Shown here: piece by piece, positions 26,326 to 33,395 of the stretch | How positions within the stretch are numbered: position 1 is the stretch's first letter | Layout: each line of letters opens with the position of its first letter | Source: an uncultured bacterium | Lineage (GTDB): Bacteria; Actinomycetota; Coriobacteriia; Coriobacteriales; Eggerthellaceae | Assembly: GCA_905214325.1 (NCBI GenBank) | Contig: CAJMLT010000008.1 | Location: forward strand, 1-46,763 | Direction of reading: 5' to 3' | DNA length: 46,763 bases | Position numbers and translations under genes: made by a program | Notes under the pieces: generated by a model | Databases searched by the model: none | Seen by the model: the letters and a program-made list of their open reading frames with translations, nothing else | Told to the model about the DNA's origin: nothing

Positions 26326-27099
26326 TGCTTCGCCAAAACATCATTCAATGGGGTGTCGATCACCCCTGGCAAAACGAAAACCAGATTGAGCAGGATCTCC
26401 TGCTTTCGCGTGCCATGATAGAAATAGCTAACGATCCGTTACTTGGCGAAGAGTTAGTCTTACGAGGTGACACAGCTTTCCATAAGCTCTTCTTACCGAA
26501 ACCATACCGATACAGCGAAGACCTTGATTTCGTGAGAACGGGAGCAGGCGGTATCGGGGAGGTGAGGAAAGCGTCTGACTTCTTTAGGTGATGAACTGGG
26601 CTTTACCGTTCGAACGAAGATGGGTATGTACCCCAAGGTCATATGGCGCTTCGACTTCGAAGATGGCACGCCTGGAAAGATCAAGCTTGAGATCAATACC
26701 TACGAACGCTCGCCAATGATGCCTTTGACAACATGCGCCCATAGCGTTGTAAATCCATTTTACGAAGGGCATGCCGCCATTCCAACGTTTCAGGCGGAAG
26801 AACTCGTGTCGACAAAACTTCGCGCTCTCTACCAGCGCAAGAAGGGACGCGATCTATACGACCTGTGGCTTGCCTTGACTGTTCTGGAACTTGACCCAGC
26901 CAAAATCCTAGCATCGTTTCCCGCGTATCAGCCTGAAGGCGTGCGAGGCGAGATGATGATAGACAACCTTGTTCTTAAACTTCGAACCGAGGAGTTCTGC
27001 ACCGACATCGACGCGATGGTCAGGATCGATGCTCCTGTCTATAGCCCTCAGGTTGCCGGCAAGATGGTGATCAAACAACTTCTTAGCAATATCGAATAA
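26322..27099 (+). pseudogene. abiEii: frameshifted AbiEii nucleotidyltransferase toxin
   Basis: Two frames together make one AbiEii toxin. The first (26322-26591) carries LVLRGDTAFHKLFLPKPYRYSEDLDFV, the nucleotidyltransferase signature with both SEDLDF acids, although the usual GGTALHK reads GDTAFHK. It then runs into TGA at 26589. The rest continues one base along, as KRLTSLGDELGFTVRTKMG, the KLEINTYERSP strand and the PTFQAEELVSTKLRALYQRKKGRDLYDL domain to 27099. Removing one A from the run at 26568-26570 (aggaaagcg) restores a continuous reading frame. It is most likely inactive, unless the shift is a sequence error or is bypassed by +1 slippage. Confidence 0.8.
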
Positions 27100-27191
27100 C
27101 TTGAACTTGATATATTCGATCTGGGTATATAGGCTCAAATATCCACGCTTTTTTCACCTCTTGCGTGTTTTCTGCCTCCGGAAAATTAAAA

Positions 27192-27220
27192 CAGGCCGGG
27201 TGATTTTCTCACCCGGCCTG
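27192..27220 (-). terminator. intrinsic terminator after tRNA-Thr
   Basis: A perfect 12-bp stem caggccgggtga (27192-27203) / tcacccggcctg (27209-27220) with a five-base loop. On the minus strand it is followed by TTTTAATTTT, 10 nt after the tRNA CCA end. It can also work on the plus strand, where TAATTTTG follows. Confidence 0.88.
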
Positions 27221-27229
27221 CTAATTTTG

Positions 27230-27305
27230 TGGAGCCAACGGCCGGACTCGAACCGGCGACCTACGCATTACGAGTGCGTTGCTCTACCATCTGAGCCACG
27301 TTGGC
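27230..27305 (-). tRNA. tRNA-Thr (anticodon CGT)
   Basis: The minus strand folds as a full cloverleaf: acceptor GCCAACG/CGTTGGC, D arm GCTC...GAGC, anticodon stem ACGCA/TGCGT with loop CTCGTAA, T arm GCCGG/CCGGC with TTCGAGT, discriminator T and an encoded CCA. The anticodon CGT reads ACG threonine codons. Confidence 0.95.
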
Positions 27306-27338
27306 ACTACGAACACGCTTTCTGCAAAGCGCCCAAGA

Positions 27339-27367
27339 AGTATATCCAGAAACGAACGGAAGCGCAA
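27339..27367 (-). promoter_or_regulatory. promoter of tRNA-Thr
   Basis: A -35 box TTGCGC (27362-27367) and a -10 box TATACT (27339-27344) with a 17-bp spacer, about 34 nt before the tRNA. Confidence 0.65.
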
Positions 27368-27422
27368 CTCTTTTCCATTCACCTCACGAAGACGCACCCT
27401 CGCCACCTGAACGCCCCCGGGA

Positions 27423-27830
27423 TCACCATGTCACATCATGAATCCGATCGACACCCATCTCGTCGCATAATGCAGCCAGACGATTATCCAGCGTAAGTAA
27501 CGTTGCGCGATGACGTTTGGCGATGAGGAGATAGAACAGGTCGTCGGTGGGATGCCTCAATCGGATTCCCTCCTCGTAAGCGTCACGCATATAGGTATCC
27601 GGGCTGACGAATTCGTCCACCAAGGAAACGGTGAGGTCGATCAAGCGGCCCGCCTGATCGACCGGCAGCTCACCATAGCGGGTCATCTTCCAAAACATAT
27701 TCGGCACTTCCACCTTCAAAAGATCGCTGGAAACGATGCGTTCGCCCTGAAGCAACAGCGCCTGCAACGCCCGCCCTTCGGGGCTCTGTTGCGCGATATG
27801 GACGGCGGCACTGCAGTCTAAGACGATCAT
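27423..27830 (-). CDS. VapC-like PIN-domain RNase toxin
   Basis: A 135-residue PIN protein. The acidic metal site is visible as MIVLDCSAAV (Asp5), SSDLLKVEVPN (Glu), and HPTDDLFYLLIAKRH with LLTLDNRLA. VapC toxins cleave tRNA or rRNA. A GAGGGA ribosome binding site precedes the ATG. The start overlaps the stop of an upstream frame (ATGA) that resembles an RHH antitoxin. All catalytic acids appear intact. Confidence 0.85.
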   Translation of the reverse strand: MIVLDCSAAVHIAQQSPEGRALQALLLQGERIVSSDLLKVEVPNMFWKMTRYGELPVDQAGRLIDLTVSLVDEFVSPDTYMRDAYEEGIRLRHPTDDLFYLLIAKRHRATLLTLDNRLAALCDEMGVDRIHDVTW

Positions 27831-28096
27831 CGTTGTTCCCTCATGTCACGGATCATGTCCTCAACGGAAGGTTTGCCCTTCGGGATGATGATAGGCGCAA
27901 GAGCGCCTATCCTTTCGAAAATCTCTTTCCTGTGGGCGATGCGATCCTTACAGGCCTCATCACAATCTCCCCTCCGGCCATCATCACCGAACGGAGAATC
28001 ATCCACGGAGGAGGCGACAAGGGCTTTCTCGAAAATGACGAGGGACTGTTGGGTGATACTGCGATGCTCGGCAGCGGCGAGTCTTTCGTCGACGTA
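27827..28096 (-). CDS. VapB-like RHH antitoxin frame without a standard start codon
   Basis: An open frame of about 89 codons lies directly after the citrate synthase TGA, in the same frame, and ends in TGA overlapping the VapC ATG. Its beginning, YVDERLAAAEHRSITQQSLVIFEKAL, matches the ribbon-helix-helix pattern (AAAEHRSxxQQ) of small antitoxins. The tail KPSVEDMIRDMREQR resembles toxin-wrapping ends of VapB proteins. There is no ATG or TTG, and the only GTG comes after the DNA-binding part, leaving no obvious start. It may use a rare start with reinitiation after citrate synthase, be made by stop readthrough, or be a 5'-truncated remnant. Confidence 0.5.
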   Translation of the reverse strand, partial: YVDERLAAAEHRSITQQSLVIFEKALVASSVDDSPFGDDGRRGDCDEACKDRIAHRKEIFERIGALAPIIIPKGKPSVEDMIRDMREQR

Positions 28097-29440
28097 TCAG
28101 CGCTCTTCGATCGGTTTGTAATCCTGCAGCTTGACCGCCGTCTTGTAGGCGGGGCGGATGATGCGCTTGCCCGAAACGATTTCCTCGAAGCGATGCGCCG
28201 CCCAACCGGCCATACGGGAACAGGCGAACAGCGGGGTGATCAGGTCGGCGGGAATACCCATCATGGAATACACGAAGCCCGAATACATGTCCACATTGGC
28301 GCACATGTCCTTCTTCGTTCCCTTTTCGCGCAAGATGACTTCGGGTGCCAAGCGCTCGATGGACTTCAACAGATTGAGCTCGGCTTCGTATTCGGTGCCT
28401 TGGGCGAGCTTGGTGGCGAAATCCTTGCAGATGATCGCCCTCGGATCGGAAAGGGTATAAACCGCATGGCCCATGCCGTAGATCAAACCCGTCTTGTCGT
28501 AGGCCTGCTTATTGACTATCTTGGCGATATAGGATGCGACTTCGTCTTCGTTTTCCCAATCGCCGACATTTTCCTTGATCTCCTTCTGCATAGCCAGAAC
28601 CTGATGGTTCGCCCCACCGTGCTTACTGCCCTTCAGGGACCCGATGGCGCCGGCATAAGCGGAATAAGGATCGGTGTCCGCCGACGTGAGAACGCGACAC
28701 GTGAAGGTCGAGTTGTTGCCACCGCCGTGTTCGGCATGGAGACACATCATGATATCGAGCATACGTGCTTCCTCGGGCGTGAAGCACCGGTCGGGACGTA
28801 GCATGGACAGCACGGTCTCGGAAGTGGACTGACCCGGAATGAAGCGGTGCATGATCATAGATTCGTTATGGAAGGATGCCCGTTTCGCGTAGTAGGCCAA
28901 AACCATGATGCGGGGCAAACGGGAAAGAAGCGATATCGCCGTGGTTATCTCGTGTTCATAGCTGCGATCCTCGGAGCGGGGGTCGTCGGCATAGAGCATG
29001 AGAACGGAGCGGGAAAGCGTATTCATGATATTGCCCGAAGCCGCTTTCATGATCATCGAAGCCGTGAACCCATCGGGCAATTCGCGTTGAACATCGAGGG
29101 CGTCGATGAAAGTTTGCAGCTGATCGGCGTTGGGCAAGCGACCCATGAGAAGCAGGTAGGCCACTTCTTCGAATCCCCACCGCTTCTTCGTATCTCCACC
29201 ACCGAGGAGATCATAGATGTCGTACCCGCGAAACGTCAGTTGACCTTCGTCGGGAATCTTGTCCCCTTCGTCCATCAGATAACCGTGGACATTGGAGATG
29301 TTGGTGATGCCGGCAATGACACCGGAGCCGTCGGAATTACGTAAACCGCGTTTCACGGGATAGAGTTCGTACAAGGAAGAGTCGACGGAGTTAACCGAAA
29401 CGAATTCATCGTAGAGGGAAACACGTTTTTTATCACCCAT
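28097..29440 (-). CDS. gltA: citrate synthase
   Basis: A 447-residue citrate synthase condensing acetyl-CoA and oxaloacetate. It has GYDIYDLL near the N-terminus, HAEHGGGNNSTFTCRVL, GSLKGSKHGGANHQVL (first catalytic His), YGMGHAVYTLSDPRA (second His) and CANVDMYSGFVYSMMGIP (catalytic Asp). Length and order fit the Gram-positive long-form enzymes. ATG 29440 has AAAGGA six bases upstream; an in-frame start at 29455 adds only five residues. No other tricarboxylic acid cycle gene is nearby; in an anaerobe it probably serves glutamate synthesis. Confidence 0.95.
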   Translation of the reverse strand: MGDKKRVSLYDEFVSVNSVDSSLYELYPVKRGLRNSDGSGVIAGITNISNVHGYLMDEGDKIPDEGQLTFRGYDIYDLLGGGDTKKRWGFEEVAYLLLMGRLPNADQLQTFIDALDVQRELPDGFTASMIMKAASGNIMNTLSRSVLMLYADDPRSEDRSYEHEITTAISLLSRLPRIMVLAYYAKRASFHNESMIMHRFIPGQSTSETVLSMLRPDRCFTPEEARMLDIMMCLHAEHGGGNNSTFTCRVLTSADTDPYSAYAGAIGSLKGSKHGGANHQVLAMQKEIKENVGDWENEDEVASYIAKIVNKQAYDKTGLIYGMGHAVYTLSDPRAIICKDFATKLAQGTEYEAELNLLKSIERLAPEVILREKGTKKDMCANVDMYSGFVYSMMGIPADLITPLFACSRMAGWAAHRFEEIVSGKRIIRPAYKTAVKLQDYKPIEER

Positions 29441-29518
29441 ACCATATCCTTTCAACGGCGAATCTGCATTTTACACCTATACGCATGAAGAAAAATACTT
29501 CAGGAAACAAAATATCCG

Positions 29519-29547
29519 TTGACAGGCCGGGAAAATACTGCCAGAAT
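29519..29547 (+). promoter_or_regulatory. promoter of tRNA-Arg
   Basis: A perfect -35 box TTGACA (29519-29524), a 17-bp spacer and a -10 box CAGAAT (29542-29547), ending 18 nt before the tRNA. Confidence 0.65.
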
Positions 29548-29565
29548 ATCTACCGCTGCATTTAT

Positions 29566-29642
29566 GCGCCGTTACCTCAGCTGGATAGAGGGACTGACTA
29601 CGAATCAGTACGTCGGGGGTTCGAATCCCTCACGGCGCACCA
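29566..29642 (+). tRNA. tRNA-Arg (anticodon ACG)
   Basis: A complete cloverleaf: acceptor GCGCCGT/ACGGCGC, D arm CCTC...GAGG, anticodon stem ACTGA/TCAGT with loop CTACGAA, T arm GGGGG/CCCTC with TTCGAAT, discriminator A and encoded CCA. Anticodon ACG (inosine-modified) reads CGN arginine codons. Confidence 0.95.
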
Positions 29643-30035
29643 TTTGCAGCTCTTTTTGTCTTTAACACACTTTTTACGTGTGATAGCGATACCCAAAACC
29701 CTCCATCCTTTACAATCGAAAGAACGGATGGAAGTCCGTCCCCGGAAGTGGGCGGAACGTATTGGCTCTTTATCGAAAGGAAGTTACTTGAAGGTTCGAA
29801 AACCGAAACCTCACAGTAATTAGCCTTCGACTTCCCTCCTTGTGGCAGTCGAAGGACGACTGCGACACACATCGGATCCCTCTCATCTTCATCGTCGTGC
29901 GCCCGTGAGGCGCCTGTTTCATGACGAGCATCTCCGAGCGCCTTTTCGGAAAGTGCCCATCTCGAAGCAACGAACGGATGCGGACCATCCACTCCGCGAT
30001 GAATATCGTTCGGATCCGAGAATCATGGGGGATGT
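29643..30035 (+). other. 393-bp structured leader before the magnesium module
   Basis: No convincing gene. Several perfect hairpins are possible: ccttcgact/agtcgaagg (29824-29832 with 29847-29855), gcgcc/ggcgc (29899-29903 with 29909-29913), and a nested cgaacg/cgttcg (29971-29976 with 30007-30012) enclosing gcgga/tccgc. The last ends 23 nt before the ATG. The region could be a long 5' UTR with metal-dependent control, but it does not match the M-box core as I know it. Confidence 0.4.
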
Positions 30036-31382
30036 ATGCTCTACTTATCTCAAATGCTCGGCGAGCCCGTCATCGATGCCAACGGTGAGAAGATCGGCTC
30101 CATTTCCGACCTGGCCATTCAAACGGGCGAGGTCTTTCCTCGCATAACCAGTCTCGCCTTCTTGGGACCCGGTAAAACCCCGTTCATGATTTCCTGGCGC
30201 AAGTATGTCAGCGAATTCACCGACGAAGGAATCTTCCTCAAGGTGGATCGTACGGCCATCCGCTTCAGCTACCTTCAACCCGACGAAGTCCTTCTCGCCC
30301 GCGATCTTCTGAACCGCCAGATCGTCGACACCCAGGGTATGAAGGTCGTCCGCGTAAACGACCTCAAGCTCTCCGTCTCCGGATCGCAACTTCGCCTGCT
30401 CGGCGCGGAAGTGGGTATGCGCGGCATCCTCCGCGGACTCGCACCCTGGGTGGAGCGCGCCTCCATAGCCGTTGCGAAAGTGTTCGGCAAGAAGCTCGAA
30501 GAGCGTATCATCGCCTGGAACTACATGGACCTGCTCGACCGCGACCTTTCCAAAGTGCAGCTTTCGGTATCGCACACCCGCTTGGAGGAATTGCACCCCG
30601 CAGACGTGGCCGACATCCTAGAACAGCTCGACCCCCAACAGCGCGCCAACGTATTCCAGCATCTCGACGATGCCCAAGCCGGCGAAGCCATCTCGGAAAT
30701 GGAAGAGGAATTCCAAGCGGACGTCATCGACGACTTGGACGAAACACGTGCATCACGCCTTTTGCGCGACATGGATCCCGACGACGCCGCCGACATCGTG
30801 GGTGACCTGCCCTACGAAAAGGCGGAAAAGCTCCTGCGCCTGATGGGTGTCGAAAACGCCTCGGAAATCCGCAAGCTGCTCGGCTACAAGGAAGATACCG
30901 CCGGCGGCCTTATGACCACCCAATACGTTTCCATGCACACCGCCGACACGGTCAACGAAACCATCGAGGTGCTGCGTGGGCTGGACGAGGATCATCCCAC
31001 CGTCAACTATGTTTACGTCCTCGACGACTACGACAAGCTGGTCGGCGTCCTTTCGCTGCGCACTCTTGTGCTGGCCAACAACGACACCACCCTCGGAACC
31101 ATCATGTTCGACGAAATCATTACCGCCTTCCCCGAGGAAGAGGAAGAAGCCGTCGCCGCCGACATCTCGAAATACGACCTTTTGGCCATGCCCGTCGTCG
31201 ACGAGGGCGGACGACTGCTGGGCATCGTCACCGTAGACGACGCCATGGAAGTCATCGAAGACGACGCCGAAGAAGGAAAGACACGTTGGGCGTGGACGCA
31301 ATTCGTCGCCACGATAGCCGTGTTCATCATCCTCCTCATTCCCTACTCCCTCGTGCTCGTTCATTTCGCCGGTGGAAACTGA
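30036..31382 (+). CDS. membrane-anchored Mg2+ sensor-like protein: PRC barrel, MgtE-N, CBS pair, one TM helix
   Basis: A 448-residue protein without a channel. Residues 1-80 form a PRC barrel (LGEPVIDANGEKIGSISDLAI); a second similar stretch lies near 95-130. Residues about 185-285 match the superhelical MgtE N domain (HPADVADILEQLDPQQRANVFQHL...DMDPDDAADIVGDLP). Residues 287-415 hold two CBS motifs (TAGGLMTTQYVSM, DKLVGVLSLRTLV; LLGIVTVDDAMEVI). A single hydrophobic helix (about 422-443) ends the protein where MgtE would have its five-helix pore. In MgtE the N and CBS domains bind Mg2+ and gate the pore. Only 11 bp separate it from the Nramp-type transporter gene, so it probably regulates that transporter (inference). 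The start ATG 30036 has a G-rich stretch 4-5 nt upstream. Confidence 0.85.
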   Translation: MLYLSQMLGEPVIDANGEKIGSISDLAIQTGEVFPRITSLAFLGPGKTPFMISWRKYVSEFTDEGIFLKVDRTAIRFSYLQPDEVLLARDLLNRQIVDTQGMKVVRVNDLKLSVSGSQLRLLGAEVGMRGILRGLAPWVERASIAVAKVFGKKLEERIIAWNYMDLLDRDLSKVQLSVSHTRLEELHPADVADILEQLDPQQRANVFQHLDDAQAGEAISEMEEEFQADVIDDLDETRASRLLRDMDPDDAADIVGDLPYEKAEKLLRLMGVENASEIRKLLGYKEDTAGGLMTTQYVSMHTADTVNETIEVLRGLDEDHPTVNYVYVLDDYDKLVGVLSLRTLVLANNDTTLGTIMFDEIITAFPEEEEEAVAADISKYDLLAMPVVDEGGRLLGIVTVDDAMEVIEDDAEEGKTRWAWTQFVATIAVFIILLIPYSLVLVHFAGGN

Positions 31383-31393
31383 GGCCTCCTCGC

Positions 31394-32689
31394 ATGATGG
31401 TGAAAAACGAAGCACATACCGACGTAACGCAAGACACCGAAGCGACCCGCGGGCCCACCAAAAAGCACTCGAAGCTGTTTCTCGTCCTTGCCGCCATGGG
31501 GCCGGGCATCGTCACCGCGATGGCGGGCAACGACGCCGGCGGTATCTCCACCTATTCCACCGTGGGAGCGAAATTTGGCTTCATGACGCTGTGGGTCATC
31601 CCCGTCATGTGCGTTCTGCTGATCGTCGTCCAAACAACCGCCACGCGCATGGGCGCGGTTACCGGTAAAGGGTTTTCGGCCCTCATCCGCGAACGCTTCG
31701 GCATCCGCCTCACCGCATTGGCCATGTTGGCTCTCCTCATCGGTAACGTCGCCACGACCTTTTCCGAATTCGCCGGCATCGCATCAGGCATGGAGATGTT
31801 CGGGGTTCCCCGCTGGTTTTCGGTTCCCATCGCCGCAGCCGCCGTCTGGGGGCTCATCGTGGGAGGCAGCTACAAGCGTATCCAGAATATCTTTTTGGCC
31901 ATCTCATGCGTGTTCGTAACCTATATCATCGCCGCCTTCATAGCCCGCCCCGACTGGAACATGGCTCTCATCCACACGGTCGTCCCCCAGATAAGCGGCG
32001 ACGCCAGCTTCCTTTCGCTCACCATTGCCATGGTCGGTACCACCATCGCACCGTGGATGATGTTTTTCACGCAGAGTAACGTCGTGGAAAAAGGCGTGGG
32101 TATCAAAGATCTCTTCTTCCAGAAGATCGACGCCGTCACCGGATCGGTGGTGGCCTGTATCGTGGCATGGTTCATCATCGTGACCACCGGTGCCGTTCTG
32201 TATCCTCAGGGTATCGAGATCGAATCGGCAGCCGATGCGGCAAGCGCCCTGGCTCCCTTCGCCGGCGAATATGCCGAAGCCTTATTCGCCGTAGGATTGG
32301 TGGCTGCCAGTCTCTTGGCCGCCTGCGTGCTCCCCCTCACCACCGCCTTTGTCATCTGCGAAGCCTTCGGATGGGAAGCGGGTGTGTCCTTCACCTGGAA
32401 GGAGGCTCCGCTTTTCAAAGGTATCTTCACCTTCATCATCTGCGTGTCCGCCGGTGTGATCCTCATTCCCCAGATCGACCTGATGAGCGTCATGCTCACC
32501 GCCCAGTTCGTCAACGGCGTCATTCTGCCCATATTGCTCATATTCATGGCCATCATCTGTACCGACAAGCACATCATGAAAGAATACTGCGCGCCGCCGC
32601 TTTCGCGCATCCTACTCTATATCACCATCGTCGTGGTGGGCATTTTATCCATCGCTTGTCTTATCATGCAGGTATTGGGGCTGGGTTAA
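31394..32689 (+). CDS. Nramp-related Mg2+ transporter (NRMT-type, SLC11 family)
   Basis: A 431-residue transporter with about eleven helices and the Nramp fold. Helix 1 reads MGPGIVTAMAGNDAGGIS: the metal-binding Asp (residue 47) is kept, but the classical DPGN reads DAGG. Helix 6 reads GTTIAPWMMFFTQS: the MPHN motif becomes APWM, so the thioether ligand Met that favours transition metals is replaced by Ala (residue 219). These two changes are the hallmark of NRMT proteins, Mg2+ transporters of this family described from actinobacteria such as Eggerthella (family knowledge). Gene order with an MgtE-like sensor supports Mg2+. ATG 31394 is preceded by GAGG at 9 nt; the annotated-looking longer frame upstream overlaps the sensor gene and lacks homology. 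Confidence 0.88.
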   Translation: MMVKNEAHTDVTQDTEATRGPTKKHSKLFLVLAAMGPGIVTAMAGNDAGGISTYSTVGAKFGFMTLWVIPVMCVLLIVVQTTATRMGAVTGKGFSALIRERFGIRLTALAMLALLIGNVATTFSEFAGIASGMEMFGVPRWFSVPIAAAAVWGLIVGGSYKRIQNIFLAISCVFVTYIIAAFIARPDWNMALIHTVVPQISGDASFLSLTIAMVGTTIAPWMMFFTQSNVVEKGVGIKDLFFQKIDAVTGSVVACIVAWFIIVTTGAVLYPQGIEIESAADAASALAPFAGEYAEALFAVGLVAASLLAACVLPLTTAFVICEAFGWEAGVSFTWKEAPLFKGIFTFIICVSAGVILIPQIDLMSVMLTAQFVNGVILPILLIFMAIICTDKHIMKEYCAPPLSRILLYITIVVVGILSIACLIMQVLGLG

Positions 32690-32741
32690 AGCGCCCCTCG
32701 CGCATAGATGCTTGAAACAGGGAAACGAGAGGATGATCGTC

Positions 32742-33365
32742 ATGCTCGATCGAACGGAACTCCGCCATATCGCCCTCACCGAACGCTCTCGGATGCCCGC
32801 ACCCTATCGGGCCCACAAAAGCGCTCTGTTGAGTGAAACGCTTCTGAATTCACTGGATATAACCTTGGGCCTCGGCGGTGTCGACTCCCGTGAATGCAGC
32901 ATTGCGGTCTACGCCGCCTTTCCCGAAGAAGTCGACCTCGGCGATTTCATCGAAGGAGCCTACGAGCGTGGTGTGTGCGTAGCGTTTCCCTGCATGATCA
33001 ACGATGCCCGTGGCAGTGCGAAGGGCTGCCCTCAGACCATGGAGATGCGGGCAGTGGGGCGAAAGCACTACGAAGCCCGATCGGCTCCGTTCATAGCCCA
33101 CCCCCTGAAACGCTACGACCACGACAGCGCCGAGCTGGATGAGTTCCCCTACGTCGCCGGCGACGAGCTGACTATGATCGTCGTGCCCGTCGTCGCCTTC
33201 GATGGAGAGGGCAACCGCTTGGGCTATGGCGGCGGCAACTACGACCGCTACCTCACCCAAGTAAGCGATGGCTGCAGGGTGGTAGGAGTCGCCTTCGCCG
33301 AGCAAGAGGTGGACGCCATACCCGTCGAAGAGCACGACCGGGCATTGACCGTCATCAGCCTCTGA
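32742..33365 (+). CDS. 5-formyltetrahydrofolate cyclo-ligase
   Basis: A 207-residue MTHFS/YgfA-family enzyme converting 5-formyl-THF to 5,10-methenyl-THF with ATP. It shows an N-terminal RTELRHIALTERSRMP helix, AVYAAFPEEVDLGDFI, and the signature VVPVVAFDGEGNRLGYGGGNYDRYL with VEEHDRAL near the end. GAGAGG precedes the ATG at 32742 by 9 nt; earlier in-frame starts exist at 32712 and 32733. The reaction requires Mg-ATP; position behind the Mg2+ module may be incidental (53-bp gap). Confidence 0.92.
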   Translation: MLDRTELRHIALTERSRMPAPYRAHKSALLSETLLNSLDITLGLGGVDSRECSIAVYAAFPEEVDLGDFIEGAYERGVCVAFPCMINDARGSAKGCPQTMEMRAVGRKHYEARSAPFIAHPLKRYDHDSAELDEFPYVAGDELTMIVVPVVAFDGEGNRLGYGGGNYDRYLTQVSDGCRVVGVAFAEQEVDAIPVEEHDRALTVISL

Positions 33366-33395
33366 AACATTGCGCTCCCGGATCACACCGTGGAG

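Noticed and set aside
25147..27229. tRNA-integrated genomic island with att repeats at tRNA-Thr
   Set aside because: No integrase and no duplicated tRNA 3' end were found around the AbiE patch, so site-specific integration is not supported.
29890..30035. Possible M-box Mg2+ riboswitch before the MgtE-like gene (GTGAGGCGCCTG at 29904-29915)
   Set aside because: The short GTGAGGC-CCTG resemblance is not followed by the conserved GACGCC/GGGUCA and 3' elements of the class; kept only as an unassigned structured leader.
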